Assembly (NCBI GenBank): GCA_036491015.1
Contig: DASXCV010000257.1
Coordinates: forward strand, 1 to 11,024
Direction: 5' to 3'
Source of the DNA: JAICJR01 sp036491015
GTDB lineage: Bacteria; Actinomycetota; Thermoleophilia; Solirubrobacterales; Thermoleophilaceae
Length of the DNA: 11,024 bases
Both the position numbers and the translations under genes were made by a program. Shown one piece after another: positions 1 to 5,769 of this stretch. Below the pieces are notes generated by a model that worked only from the letters and a program-made list of their open reading frames with translations, was not told where the DNA came from and did no database searches. The first letter of the stretch is position 1. The number at the start of each line of letters is the position of its first letter.

Positions 1-515
1 TCCAGCGCGCCCATGATGGTGTGGGCGAGTGGCATCAGGGGCTGCTGCTCGATCACTCTGGCCTCCATCGCCGCGCCGAGCGCGGCGGCGAGCACGCCCA
101 GGCCGTAGCGCGCGGCGATCTCGCGCCACTCGTCGAAGCCGAGCACCGACGGCGCGTCGAGCAAGACGATGCGGCGCACCTCCGGGTCGAGGCAGGAGTC
201 GAGCCACAGCCGCGTGCCCCGGCGCAGCACGTCGACGGGATCGCTGGCTCCCGCCTCCGCGGCGCGGGCGACGTTCATCGTCACCTCGCCCTCCACCTGC
301 TCGAACACCGCGCGGAAGAGGTCCTGCTTGCCGGCGAACTGGTGATAGAGGGCGCCGCGCGTGACGCCCGCCTTCTTCACCACCTCCTCGGTGCCGACCG
401 CCGCGTAGCCGCGTTTGGCGAACAGGCGCCGAGCCACCTTCACGAGGTTGGCCCGTGTGGCCTCCGACTGCGCAGCCTTGCTGCCGCGTTTGACATGCGT
501 ACTGTCTGTATGCAT
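1..515 (-). CDS. TetR/AcrR-family transcriptional regulator, C-terminus cut by window edge
   Basis: A one-component repressor that binds DNA as a dimer and is expected to respond to a small-molecule ligand. The frame reads from ATG at 515 (MHTDSTHVKRGSKAAQ) to the left edge; 171 residues are visible of a usual ~190-210. Residues ~20-67 are a textbook TetR helix-turn-helix: ARRLFAKRGYAAVGTEEV, then VTRGALYHQFAGKQDLF. Residues ~95-135 carry the common ligand-domain stretch LLDAPSVLGFDEWREI, so the fold continues past the HTH. The gene is divergent from the hydrolase/SnoaL operon, and its start codon abuts an operator-like box, so autoregulation together with control of that operon is the natural inference. 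The ligand cannot be deduced. A weak GGA lies just upstream of the ATG. The family call is very secure; the exact start is moderately secure. Confidence 0.95.
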   Translation of the reverse strand, partial: MHTDSTHVKRGSKAAQSEATRANLVKVARRLFAKRGYAAVGTEEVVKKAGVTRGALYHQFAGKQDLFRAVFEQVEGEVTMNVARAAEAGASDPVDVLRRGTRLWLDSCLDPEVRRIVLLDAPSVLGFDEWREIAARYGLGVLAAALGAAMEARVIEQQPLMPLAHTIMGAL

Positions 516-518
516 AAT
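490..518 (+). promoter_or_regulatory. Sigma70-type promoter of the hydrolase/SnoaL operon
   Basis: A perfect -35 hexamer TTGACA (490-495) is followed after exactly 17 bases by CATAAT (513-518), a good -10. Transcription would start near 525, giving a leader of about 30 nt to the ATG at 557. Such a near-consensus promoter is unusual in DNA this GC-rich, and the region is visibly AT-richer than its surroundings. Its overlap with two operator-like boxes suggests a strong promoter held off by the TetR protein. Confidence 0.75.
498..512. promoter_or_regulatory. Operator-like box 1 (putative TetR site)
   Basis: CGTACTGTCTGTATG is an imperfect inverted repeat around its central T and matches box 2 at 13 of 15 positions. 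It fills the spacer between the -35 and -10 elements and ends one base before the regulator's start codon, so a bound dimer would block both directions. It also lies in a wider palindrome, ATGCGTAC-N5-GTATGCAT (495-515), with one mismatched pair. Assignment to the adjacent TetR protein is inference. Confidence 0.65.
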
Positions 519-519
519 C

Positions 520-534
520 CGTACAGCCTGTATG
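520..534. promoter_or_regulatory. Operator-like box 2 (putative TetR site)
   Basis: CGTACAGCCTGTATG is the better palindrome of the pair: TACAG-C-CTGTA is perfect and the arms extend one more matching pair further out. It sits 22 bp from box 1, about two helical turns, and covers the predicted +1 of the hydrolase promoter. Two copies on the same face of the helix fit binding of two dimers, as seen with several TetR-family repressors. Confidence 0.65.
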
Positions 535-546
535 CGAATACTAGAT

Positions 547-551
547 GGGAG
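547..551 (+). promoter_or_regulatory. Shine-Dalgarno deciding the hydrolase start at 557
   Basis: GGGAG ends 5 bases before ATG 557. The in-frame ATG at 545 has no such motif upstream and would place this GGGAG inside the gene, so 557 is preferred. Confidence 0.6.
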
Positions 552-556
552 CGCCC

Positions 557-1414
557 ATGGAAACCAGCACTGAAATCCAACTGTCAGCAGGGACCATCGA
601 TTACCAGGACACGGGCGGCGACGGCCCGGTGATCCTGTTCGTGCACGGGCTGCTCGCGAGCGGGATGTTGTGGGCGATGGTCGTCCCCCAGCTGGCGGGC
701 GAGGCGCGCTGCATCGTCCCGGAGCTGCCGCTGGGCGCCCACAAGCGGCCGATGCCGCCGGACGCGGAGCTGAGCCCGCGCTCGGTGGCGGGCATGCTCG
801 CGGAGCTGATGGAGAAGCTCGACCTGCACGACGTGACGGTCGTCGGCAACGACACCGGCGGCGCGATCTGCCAGTTGCTCGTGACCGAGCATCCGGAGCG
901 CGTCGGTCGCCTCGTGCTCACCCCCTGCGATGCGTTCGAGCATTTCTTTCCGCCGGCTTTCAAGGCGATGCAGTTGCTCGCGAGGATCCCCGGCGCGCTC
1001 GCCCTGGGCCTCCAGCCGGTCCGGATCCGTGCGATCCGCAACAGCCCGCTCGGGTTCGGATGGCTCTCCAAGCGCGGCATCCCGGACGAGGCTGCCGACG
1101 ACGCGCTCGGCACCTACTTCGGCAACAAGGCCGTGCGCCGGGACACGGAGAAGTTCGTCCGCAAGGTGTCGAACAAGGACACTCTCGCGGCCGCCGAGCG
1201 GCTGCGGGACTTCGACCGCCCGGCGCTGCTGGCCTGGGCGCGCGAGGACAAGTTCTTCAAGGTGGAGCTCGCCGAGCGGCTGCTCGAGCGGCTGCCGCAG
1301 GGTCGCCTCGAGCTGATCGACGACAGCTACACCTTCGTCCCGATCGATCAGCCGGAGCGGCTCGCGGAGCTCGTCCGTGAGTTCGTGCACGACGGCGCCC
1401 CGGTGACGCCATGA
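557..1414 (+). CDS. alpha/beta-hydrolase, haloalkane dehalogenase/epoxide hydrolase-like
   Basis: A cytosolic alpha/beta-fold hydrolase of 285 residues (METSTEIQL start). The oxyanion HG lies in LFVHGLLASG (~residues 27-36). The nucleophile elbow is VVGNDTGGAICQ, with Asp99 as the predicted nucleophile, as in haloalkane dehalogenases and epoxide hydrolases rather than Ser esterases. A candidate acid is Asp231 (WAREDKFF). The canonical catalytic His, expected before the FV.xDxPE segment, is absent: SYTFVPIDQPE has Thr259 there. Such a sequence may belong to an actinobacterial subfamily working without that His, or using another residue, so the substrate is open. It is first in an operon with the SnoaL-like gene (ATGA overlap at 1411-1414) and is controlled by the divergent TetR. 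An alternative ATG at 545 adds four residues (MGAP). Fold very sure; activity unsure. Confidence 0.93.
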   Translation: METSTEIQLSAGTIDYQDTGGDGPVILFVHGLLASGMLWAMVVPQLAGEARCIVPELPLGAHKRPMPPDAELSPRSVAGMLAELMEKLDLHDVTVVGNDTGGAICQLLVTEHPERVGRLVLTPCDAFEHFFPPAFKAMQLLARIPGALALGLQPVRIRAIRNSPLGFGWLSKRGIPDEAADDALGTYFGNKAVRRDTEKFVRKVSNKDTLAAAERLRDFDRPALLAWAREDKFFKVELAERLLERLPQGRLELIDDSYTFVPIDQPERLAELVREFVHDGAPVTP

Positions 1415-1836
1415 CCGCCGCGCCGGACATACTCGGCTGCGTGAGCGAAGAGAACGTGGAGCTGATCAGGGCCGTGGAGGCGGCGTTCAACCGGGGCGAC
1501 CTGGACGCGATGGTCGACCTCGTGGCTCCCGACGCCGAGTGGGCGATCGCGGAGGAGAACCCCTCCGCGCGCACGCTCCGCGGGCGGGCCGAGATCCGCG
1601 CCTACCTCGCCGACTGGCGGGACACCGTTCAGGGGCTCTACTACGAGGGCAGCCGCTACATCGACGCCGGCGACGCCGTGGTGCAGGTGGGGACCATGAC
1701 CGCCCAGCCTGCCGCCGGCTCGCAGCTCACCGTGCCGCTCGCGTTCGTCACGCGCTTCGAGGACGGCGTGGCCGTGCGCACCGAGGAGTACCTGGACGTC
1801 GACGCCGCGCTCGCGGCTGCCGGCGTGCGCTCCTAG
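1411..1836 (+). CDS. SnoaL-like / NTF2-fold protein
   Basis: A small NTF2-fold protein (141 residues from ATG 1411). This superfamily includes polyketide cyclases, limonene epoxide hydrolase-like enzymes and many non-catalytic ligand-binding proteins. The diagnostic pattern is SEENVELIRAVEAAFNRGDL at the N-terminus, then VDLVAPDAEWAI, LRGRAEIRAYLADW and a C-terminal FEDGVAVRTEEYLDVDAAL. The family's usual N-terminus suggests translation may really begin at GTG 1441 (MSEENVEL..., 131 residues). ATG 1411 is favoured by its ATGA overlap with the hydrolase stop, which implies translational coupling. Neither start has a strong Shine-Dalgarno. It is co-transcribed with the hydrolase and so probably acts on, or senses, the same small molecule. 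The stop TAG (1834-1836) shares its bases with the stop of the convergent gene. Substrate unknown. Confidence 0.92.
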   Translation: MTAAPDILGCVSEENVELIRAVEAAFNRGDLDAMVDLVAPDAEWAIAEENPSARTLRGRAEIRAYLADWRDTVQGLYYEGSRYIDAGDAVVQVGTMTAQPAAGSQLTVPLAFVTRFEDGVAVRTEEYLDVDAALAAAGVRS

Positions 1837-4448
1837 ACCACCCGGAACTTGACGGTCACGGCGCGGCCCTTGGTCTTGCCCTGCTTCGCCACGGCCTGGA
1901 GGCGGTAGTGGCCGTGCTTCAGCGGCCGGTGCTTCACGCGCCCGGTGAAGTGGAGGTGGTTGGCGCCGGACTTGTCCTTGTGCGTGAAGCTCCCGACGCT
2001 CTTGTAGAAGGTGCAGCGCGTGGCCTTCTTGTGGCCCTTCGGCTTGTGGGCCACGCAGCGCTTGCCTGACCTGAAGCCCCTTGCGGGCCGCTGCACCGTG
2101 AACGTGGTGGTGGCCTTCTGGCTGTCGCGGTAGCTGAGCTTCGCGCCCGTCTTCGCGGCCTTCGTGAAGCTCGCCCCCCGGCCGCTCGCCGGCACGAGCT
2201 TCGACGGGTGCATGGCCAGCTTGCTGATCGTGGGACCGCCGAACGCTGTCTTGAACGTCTTGTCCGCGCCCGCACTCGTGCCGTCCGGGTTCGAGACGAC
2301 CTCGCGGAAGTGGTAGGTGGTATTCCGCTTGAGTCCCGTGATCGTGGCCGCCACGCCCGTGCCGCCGGCGCCCGCGCCGAGCGATTGGGCCGCGCTGCTC
2401 GCGCCGTACGACGTGGTTTTGCCGAACTGGAACACCACGCTCGCGCCCACGGCGTCGGGGTTGGCGGCGCTGCCACCGAGCATGGCGGAGGTGGCCTTGA
2501 TCGCGCTGGCGCTGCCGGTGACCGCGCTCGGCGGCGCCACCTCGTAGGCGCCGATGTCGCACGCCGCGCCCTGCGGCCGCGCCACGCCGCGCTGGTCGGT
2601 GCCCGGGCAGCCGGTGCCCGCGCCGGCGTTGATCGCCGGGCTGCCCGGCAGCAGCGCCTGCGTGGGCGTGGGGCCACCGTTGTCCTGAAGGGGGCCGAGC
2701 AGCGGGTTCAAGCCTGCGGCCGCGAAGCCGCACTGGCTCGGCGAGGTGTCCTCGATGTTGTTGCCCGCCGAGGTGATCGGGTGCGGGCAGTTGCCGGCCA
2801 CGCCCGCGGCGGTGTTTCCGGACACGATCGTGTTCTCGGCGCTGATCACCGCCGGCATGGGGCTGCTCGAGTCATCGATGCCACCGCCGATCGAGCCGGT
2901 GGCAGAACCGCTGCTGTTGGCGTCGATCGTGTCGTTGACGAGCGAGGTCGTGGCGCCCTCGATCTCGGCACCGGCGCCGGAGCCGAGGCCTGTGTTCGGC
3001 ATGCTCCCGATGGACCCGCCGCCAGTGTTGCCGGTAACAGTGTCGTCGGTGAGTGTGTAGACGGCGGCGGTGTCGCCGTCCCCGAGAAGGAGCCCACCAC
3101 CGATCCCGCTGCCGGCGCCGTCGCTTGCCCCGCCGTCGCCTCCGGCCCTGTTCGAGCTGAACGTGCTGGCTGCAATGGTCCCCGCCAGGCCATTGGTGGA
3201 GGAGACGTCAAGCCCGCCGCCCCCGCCGATTCCGCTGTCCTCGGCGGCACCGCCCGCCCCGCCGGCCGCATTCCCGCCAAAGCTGCTGTTCGTCACGGAC
3301 AGCGCCCCGCGCACATCGCTGAACGCGGCGCTGATAGCGCCCCCGAAGCCCTCGCCGCTCTCCACGCCCCCGCCTCCGGCACCACCGGCGCTGTTCCCGC
3401 TGAACGTGCTGTGGTCCACGGCGAGAGTGCCGGCGCCCGCGAAGTCCACGTCCACGGCGCCGCCCGCCCCCCGGCCACTGCCGTCGCCCGTCGCGCCCTT
3501 CCCACCCGCGATGTTGCCGACGAAGCTGCTGCCGGTGATCGACATGCTGCCGCCGTTGTCGATTCGCGCCTCGATCGCGCCGCCGTTGCCCGCTCCGCTG
3601 CTGGGCCCGCTGCCGGTGGCCCCGCCGCCGGCGGTGTTCCCGCTGAAGACGGAGCCCGTCACCGTCAAGCTGCTTCCCGCCTTGGTGAACGCGAGGTCGA
3701 TGGCGCCGCCGTTGCCCGCGCCCCCGCCGCCGCCAACCGCGTTGCCGCTGAAGGTGCTGCCCGCGATTGTCAACGTGGCGATGCCGTTCGGCGCCTTCAT
3801 ATCGAGCACGCCCGTGCCCGAGCCAGCCGCGCCGCCACCCCCGATGTGGTTCGAGCTGAACGTGCTGCCCTCGACGTCCGCGCTCACCGGGCCGCTGCTC
3901 TCCTCCATCTCGACCACCCCGTTGCCCGCGCTGCCCGAGCCGCCGGAGGTGTTGCCCGTCACGGCCACGCCGCTCAGGGTGAGGCTGCCGCCATCGGTGT
4001 GGATCGCCGCGCCGTCCGCCCCATCGCCTCCGGTCAGCGTCAGGCCCGAGAAGGTGACGGTGCGATTGCCCGCGATCACGAACAGCCGGATGCCGCCGGT
4101 CTGACCGTCGATCACCGTCGTGCCCGCGCCGGCGCCCACGATCGTCAGGTCCTTGTTGATGTTGATCGCCGTGTGCGCCGCCACGAGCTTGATCGTCCCG
4201 ATGCTCGCCGGAATCGACACAGTGCCCCCGGACGCCGACTTGTTGATCGCCTGACGCAACGAGCAATCGCCGGCGACGCCGCTGCACTCGCCGCCCGCCA
4301 TGGGGGTGTCGGCGCTCGTGTTGACCGTGATCGTGTCCGCGAGCGCGGGCGCGGCGAACCAGAGCGCGGCAAACGACAGGGCGACGACTACTGCCGCCCG
4401 CTGGAATCGGTGACCGCTTGGCGCGGAGAAGTGGCCGGGGCTTGCCAT
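1833..4448 (-). CDS. Secreted beta-helix protein with choice-of-anchor Q and Fn3-like domains
   Basis: 871 residues, exported. A signal peptide (residues 1-37) has a basic start, the hydrophobic core AAVVVALSFAALWFAAPALA and a likely cut after ALA. Next comes DCSLRQAINKSASGGTVSIP (61-80), the usual entry into a right-handed parallel beta-helix, then ITGG/FSGN-type coils up to ~550 that include seven glycine-rich repeats. Residues ~570-637 carry the choice-of-anchor Q signature (LQDNGGPTPTQALLPGSPAI, then TDQRG and CDIGAYEV). Residues 638-735 resemble a fibronectin type III domain (VVFQFGKTTSYG, GLKRNTTYHFREVVSN). Residues 740-871 form a basic domain with Cys798/Cys812, possibly disulfide-bonded, common in Thermoleophilia. 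No LPXTG motif or C-terminal membrane segment is seen. Probable role: cell-surface adhesin or polysaccharide binding; not proven. The start has no clear Shine-Dalgarno. Confidence 0.9.
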   Translation of the reverse strand: MASPGHFSAPSGHRFQRAAVVVALSFAALWFAAPALADTITVNTSADTPMAGGECSGVAGDCSLRQAINKSASGGTVSIPASIGTIKLVAAHTAININKDLTIVGAGAGTTVIDGQTGGIRLFVIAGNRTVTFSGLTLTGGDGADGAAIHTDGGSLTLSGVAVTGNTSGGSGSAGNGVVEMEESSGPVSADVEGSTFSSNHIGGGGAAGSGTGVLDMKAPNGIATLTIAGSTFSGNAVGGGGGAGNGGAIDLAFTKAGSSLTVTGSVFSGNTAGGGATGSGPSSGAGNGGAIEARIDNGGSMSITGSSFVGNIAGGKGATGDGSGRGAGGAVDVDFAGAGTLAVDHSTFSGNSAGGAGGGGVESGEGFGGAISAAFSDVRGALSVTNSSFGGNAAGGAGGAAEDSGIGGGGGLDVSSTNGLAGTIAASTFSSNRAGGDGGASDGAGSGIGGGLLLGDGDTAAVYTLTDDTVTGNTGGGSIGSMPNTGLGSGAGAEIEGATTSLVNDTIDANSSGSATGSIGGGIDDSSSPMPAVISAENTIVSGNTAAGVAGNCPHPITSAGNNIEDTSPSQCGFAAAGLNPLLGPLQDNGGPTPTQALLPGSPAINAGAGTGCPGTDQRGVARPQGAACDIGAYEVAPPSAVTGSASAIKATSAMLGGSAANPDAVGASVVFQFGKTTSYGASSAAQSLGAGAGGTGVAATITGLKRNTTYHFREVVSNPDGTSAGADKTFKTAFGGPTISKLAMHPSKLVPASGRGASFTKAAKTGAKLSYRDSQKATTTFTVQRPARGFRSGKRCVAHKPKGHKKATRCTFYKSVGSFTHKDKSGANHLHFTGRVKHRPLKHGHYRLQAVAKQGKTKGRAVTVKFRVV
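3093..3866 (-). repeat. Seven diverged tandem repeats in the beta-helix gene
   Basis: Protein residues ~195-452 repeat the pattern [ST]-x-F-[SVG]-[SG]-N-x-[AI]-G-G, a Gly-rich loop, then usually GxGGA[IV], followed by a short beta-strand. The aromatic anchors begin at residues 195, 231, 266, 307, 347, 388 and 428, so the period is 35-41 residues (about 105-123 bp). The copies are diverged at DNA level. A weaker extra copy precedes them (~135-180). The Gly-rich insertions would protrude as loops from successive helix rungs. Confidence 0.8.
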
Positions 4449-4501
4449 TTGCGCGAGTACTGGGGGCTCACGCCGACCCTACCCCCGCCGCCCCAGGATT
4501 G
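4449..4501 (-). promoter_or_regulatory. 53-bp gap between era and the beta-helix gene
   Basis: The only room for a promoter of the secreted gene apart from era itself. On the minus strand TAGGGT (4481-4476) could be a weak -10, placing a start about 20 nt before the ATG; no convincing -35 is seen. The arms CTGGGG (4460-4465) and CCCCAG (4491-4496) could pair around a 25-base loop, but there is no U-run, so it is not a clear terminator. Read-through from era is possible. Confidence 0.25.
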
Positions 4502-5392
4502 CTAGTCGATTCCGAGCCGATCCAACAATGCCTCGTCTCGGCGCCAACCCTTGCGCACTCGCACGCTCAGATCGAGATGGACGCGGCGGCCGAGCAGCGC
4601 CTCGATCTCGGTGCGCGCGGCGGTTCCTATCGCCCGCACCATGCGCCCGCCCGCGCCGATCAGGATCGCCTTCTGCGACTCGGTTTCCGCCCACACGCGC
4701 GCGGCTATCACGAGCAGGCCGTCGTCGCGCTCCTCGAGCTCGTCGATCTCCACCTCCGCGGCGTGCGGCAGCTCCTCGCGGGTGCGCCGCAGCACCTGCT
4801 CGCGGATCAGCTCGGCGAGCTGGACCGACTGCGACAGGTCGCTGTGCTCCTCGGGCGGGTAGAAGAACGGACCCTCCGGCACCAGCGCGACGAGATGCTC
4901 CACGAGGTCGCCCACGCCCTCGCCCGTCTTCGCGCTCACGGGGAACAGCTCGCCCTGCACGTCGAGCTCGGCGGCCGTCTGCAGCGTCTGCGCGATCTTC
5001 GGCTTGTGCAGGCGATCGATCTTGTTGAGGACGGTGACCGTCGGCAGGCCGACCTCGCGGATCGCGTGCGCGATGAAGCGGTCGCCCGGGCCGATCTGCT
5101 GCTCGCCGTTCAGCACGAAGAGCGCGACGTCCGAGTCCTCGAGCTCCCGCTGCATCCGTCCCTGCATGCGCTCGGTAAGGGGGTCGCGCGGGCGCTGTAC
5201 GCCGGGCAGGTCGATCAGGACGAGCTGCCAGAACGGGCCGGTCGCCACCCCGCGAATCGCCCGGCGCGTGGTCTGCGGCTTGTCGGACACAATCGCCACC
5301 TTCGACCCCACCACCCGGTTCACGAGCGTGGACTTGCCCACGTTCGGGCGCCCGGCGAGCGCGACGAAGCCGCTGCGGGTGGGATTGCTCAT
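4502..5392 (-). CDS. era: GTPase Era
   Basis: Ribosome-assembly GTPase that binds the 3' end of 16S rRNA during 30S maturation; 296 residues, the normal Era length. G1 is GRPNVGKST (14-22), the switch I region is SDKPQTTRR, G3 is DLPGV, G4 is NKID and G5 is SAK. The C-terminal KH domain is recognisable by IGAGGRMVRAIG and the closing VHLDLSVRVRKGWRRDEALL, the Era hallmark. ATG 5392 is chosen because the protein then begins MSNPTRSGFVALAG, the usual distance from G1, and its ATGA overlaps the ybeY stop. An in-frame start at 5467 would add 25 residues encoded inside ybeY and is unlikely. Last gene of the yqeY-phoH-ybeY-era operon. In many actinobacteria a CBS/hemolysin-type gene lies between ybeY and era; here it is absent. 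Confidence 0.98.
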   Translation of the reverse strand: MSNPTRSGFVALAGRPNVGKSTLVNRVVGSKVAIVSDKPQTTRRAIRGVATGPFWQLVLIDLPGVQRPRDPLTERMQGRMQRELEDSDVALFVLNGEQQIGPGDRFIAHAIREVGLPTVTVLNKIDRLHKPKIAQTLQTAAELDVQGELFPVSAKTGEGVGDLVEHLVALVPEGPFFYPPEEHSDLSQSVQLAELIREQVLRRTREELPHAAEVEIDELEERDDGLLVIAARVWAETESQKAILIGAGGRMVRAIGTAARTEIEALLGRRVHLDLSVRVRKGWRRDEALLDRLGID

Positions 5393-5769
5393 CGCGCCAG
5401 CCCCGCGACGATCTCGTCCTGCAGGGCGAGCATCTCCCCGGAGTCGGTCTCGTGGTCGTGGCCGCACAGGTGGAGCACGCCGTGGACCACGGCCTCCACC
5501 ACGTCCTCGGTGTGCTCGCGGCAGATCACGACGTCGCCGAGCTCGCGCGGCCCGGCGGTGTCGGGCGCCAGGCCGTCCACCGGGAACGAGAGCACGTCGG
5601 TGGGCTCGTCGAGCGCGCGGTGCTCGCGGTTGAGCGCGCGGATCTCGTCCTCGTCCACGAACGCGATCGCGAGGTGCCCGTCCCCCACTCCGACGGCCGC
5701 GAGCGCCGCGCCGGCCGCCGCACGCACATCGACCCCGCCGTCGCCGTGGATCTCGATCTCCAGGCTCAG
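5389..5769 (-). CDS. ybeY: Endoribonuclease YbeY (rRNA maturation factor), apparent CTG start
   Basis: Metal-dependent single-strand endoribonuclease that matures 16S rRNA and takes part in 70S quality control. The zinc motif HGVLHLCGHDHE matches HGxLHLxGxDH with all three His. The conserved LDEPTDVLSFPVDG block precedes it. The first beta-strand (LEIEIHGDGG) is encoded only if translation starts at or near 5769, where no ATG, GTG or TTG exists. The best candidate is CTG at 5769, whose CTGA overlaps the PhoH stop TGA (5766-5768) in the same way that ATGA joins ybeY to era. That gives 126 residues, short for YbeY. The next ordinary start, GTG 5727, would give 112 residues and remove the first strand. 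Identity is certain; the 5' end is not. Confidence 0.93.
   Translation of the reverse strand: MSLEIEIHGDGGVDVRAAAGAALAAVGVGDGHLAIAFVDEDEIRALNREHRALDEPTDVLSFPVDGLAPDTAGPRELGDVVICREHTEDVVEAVVHGVLHLCGHDHETDSGEMLALQDEIVAGLAR

Noticed and set aside
21..632. Plus-strand open frames over the TetR gene
   Set aside because: Low-complexity Arg/Ala/His-rich translations; the minus strand encodes an unmistakable TetR protein and the frame runs across its promoter.
3093..3866. Regular repeats resembling a CRISPR-like array
   Set aside because: The units are coding, 105-123 bp long and diverged, with no constant repeat separated by unique spacers and no cas genes nearby.
2208..4505. A very long open frame antisense to the beta-helix gene (and a second, Pro/Ala-rich one at 3070-4104)
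   Set aside because: The translations are Arg/Ala/Pro-rich without any recognisable domain, and the opposite strand has a signal peptide, repeats and known domains. Stop-free antisense frames are expected in GC-rich repetitive genes.
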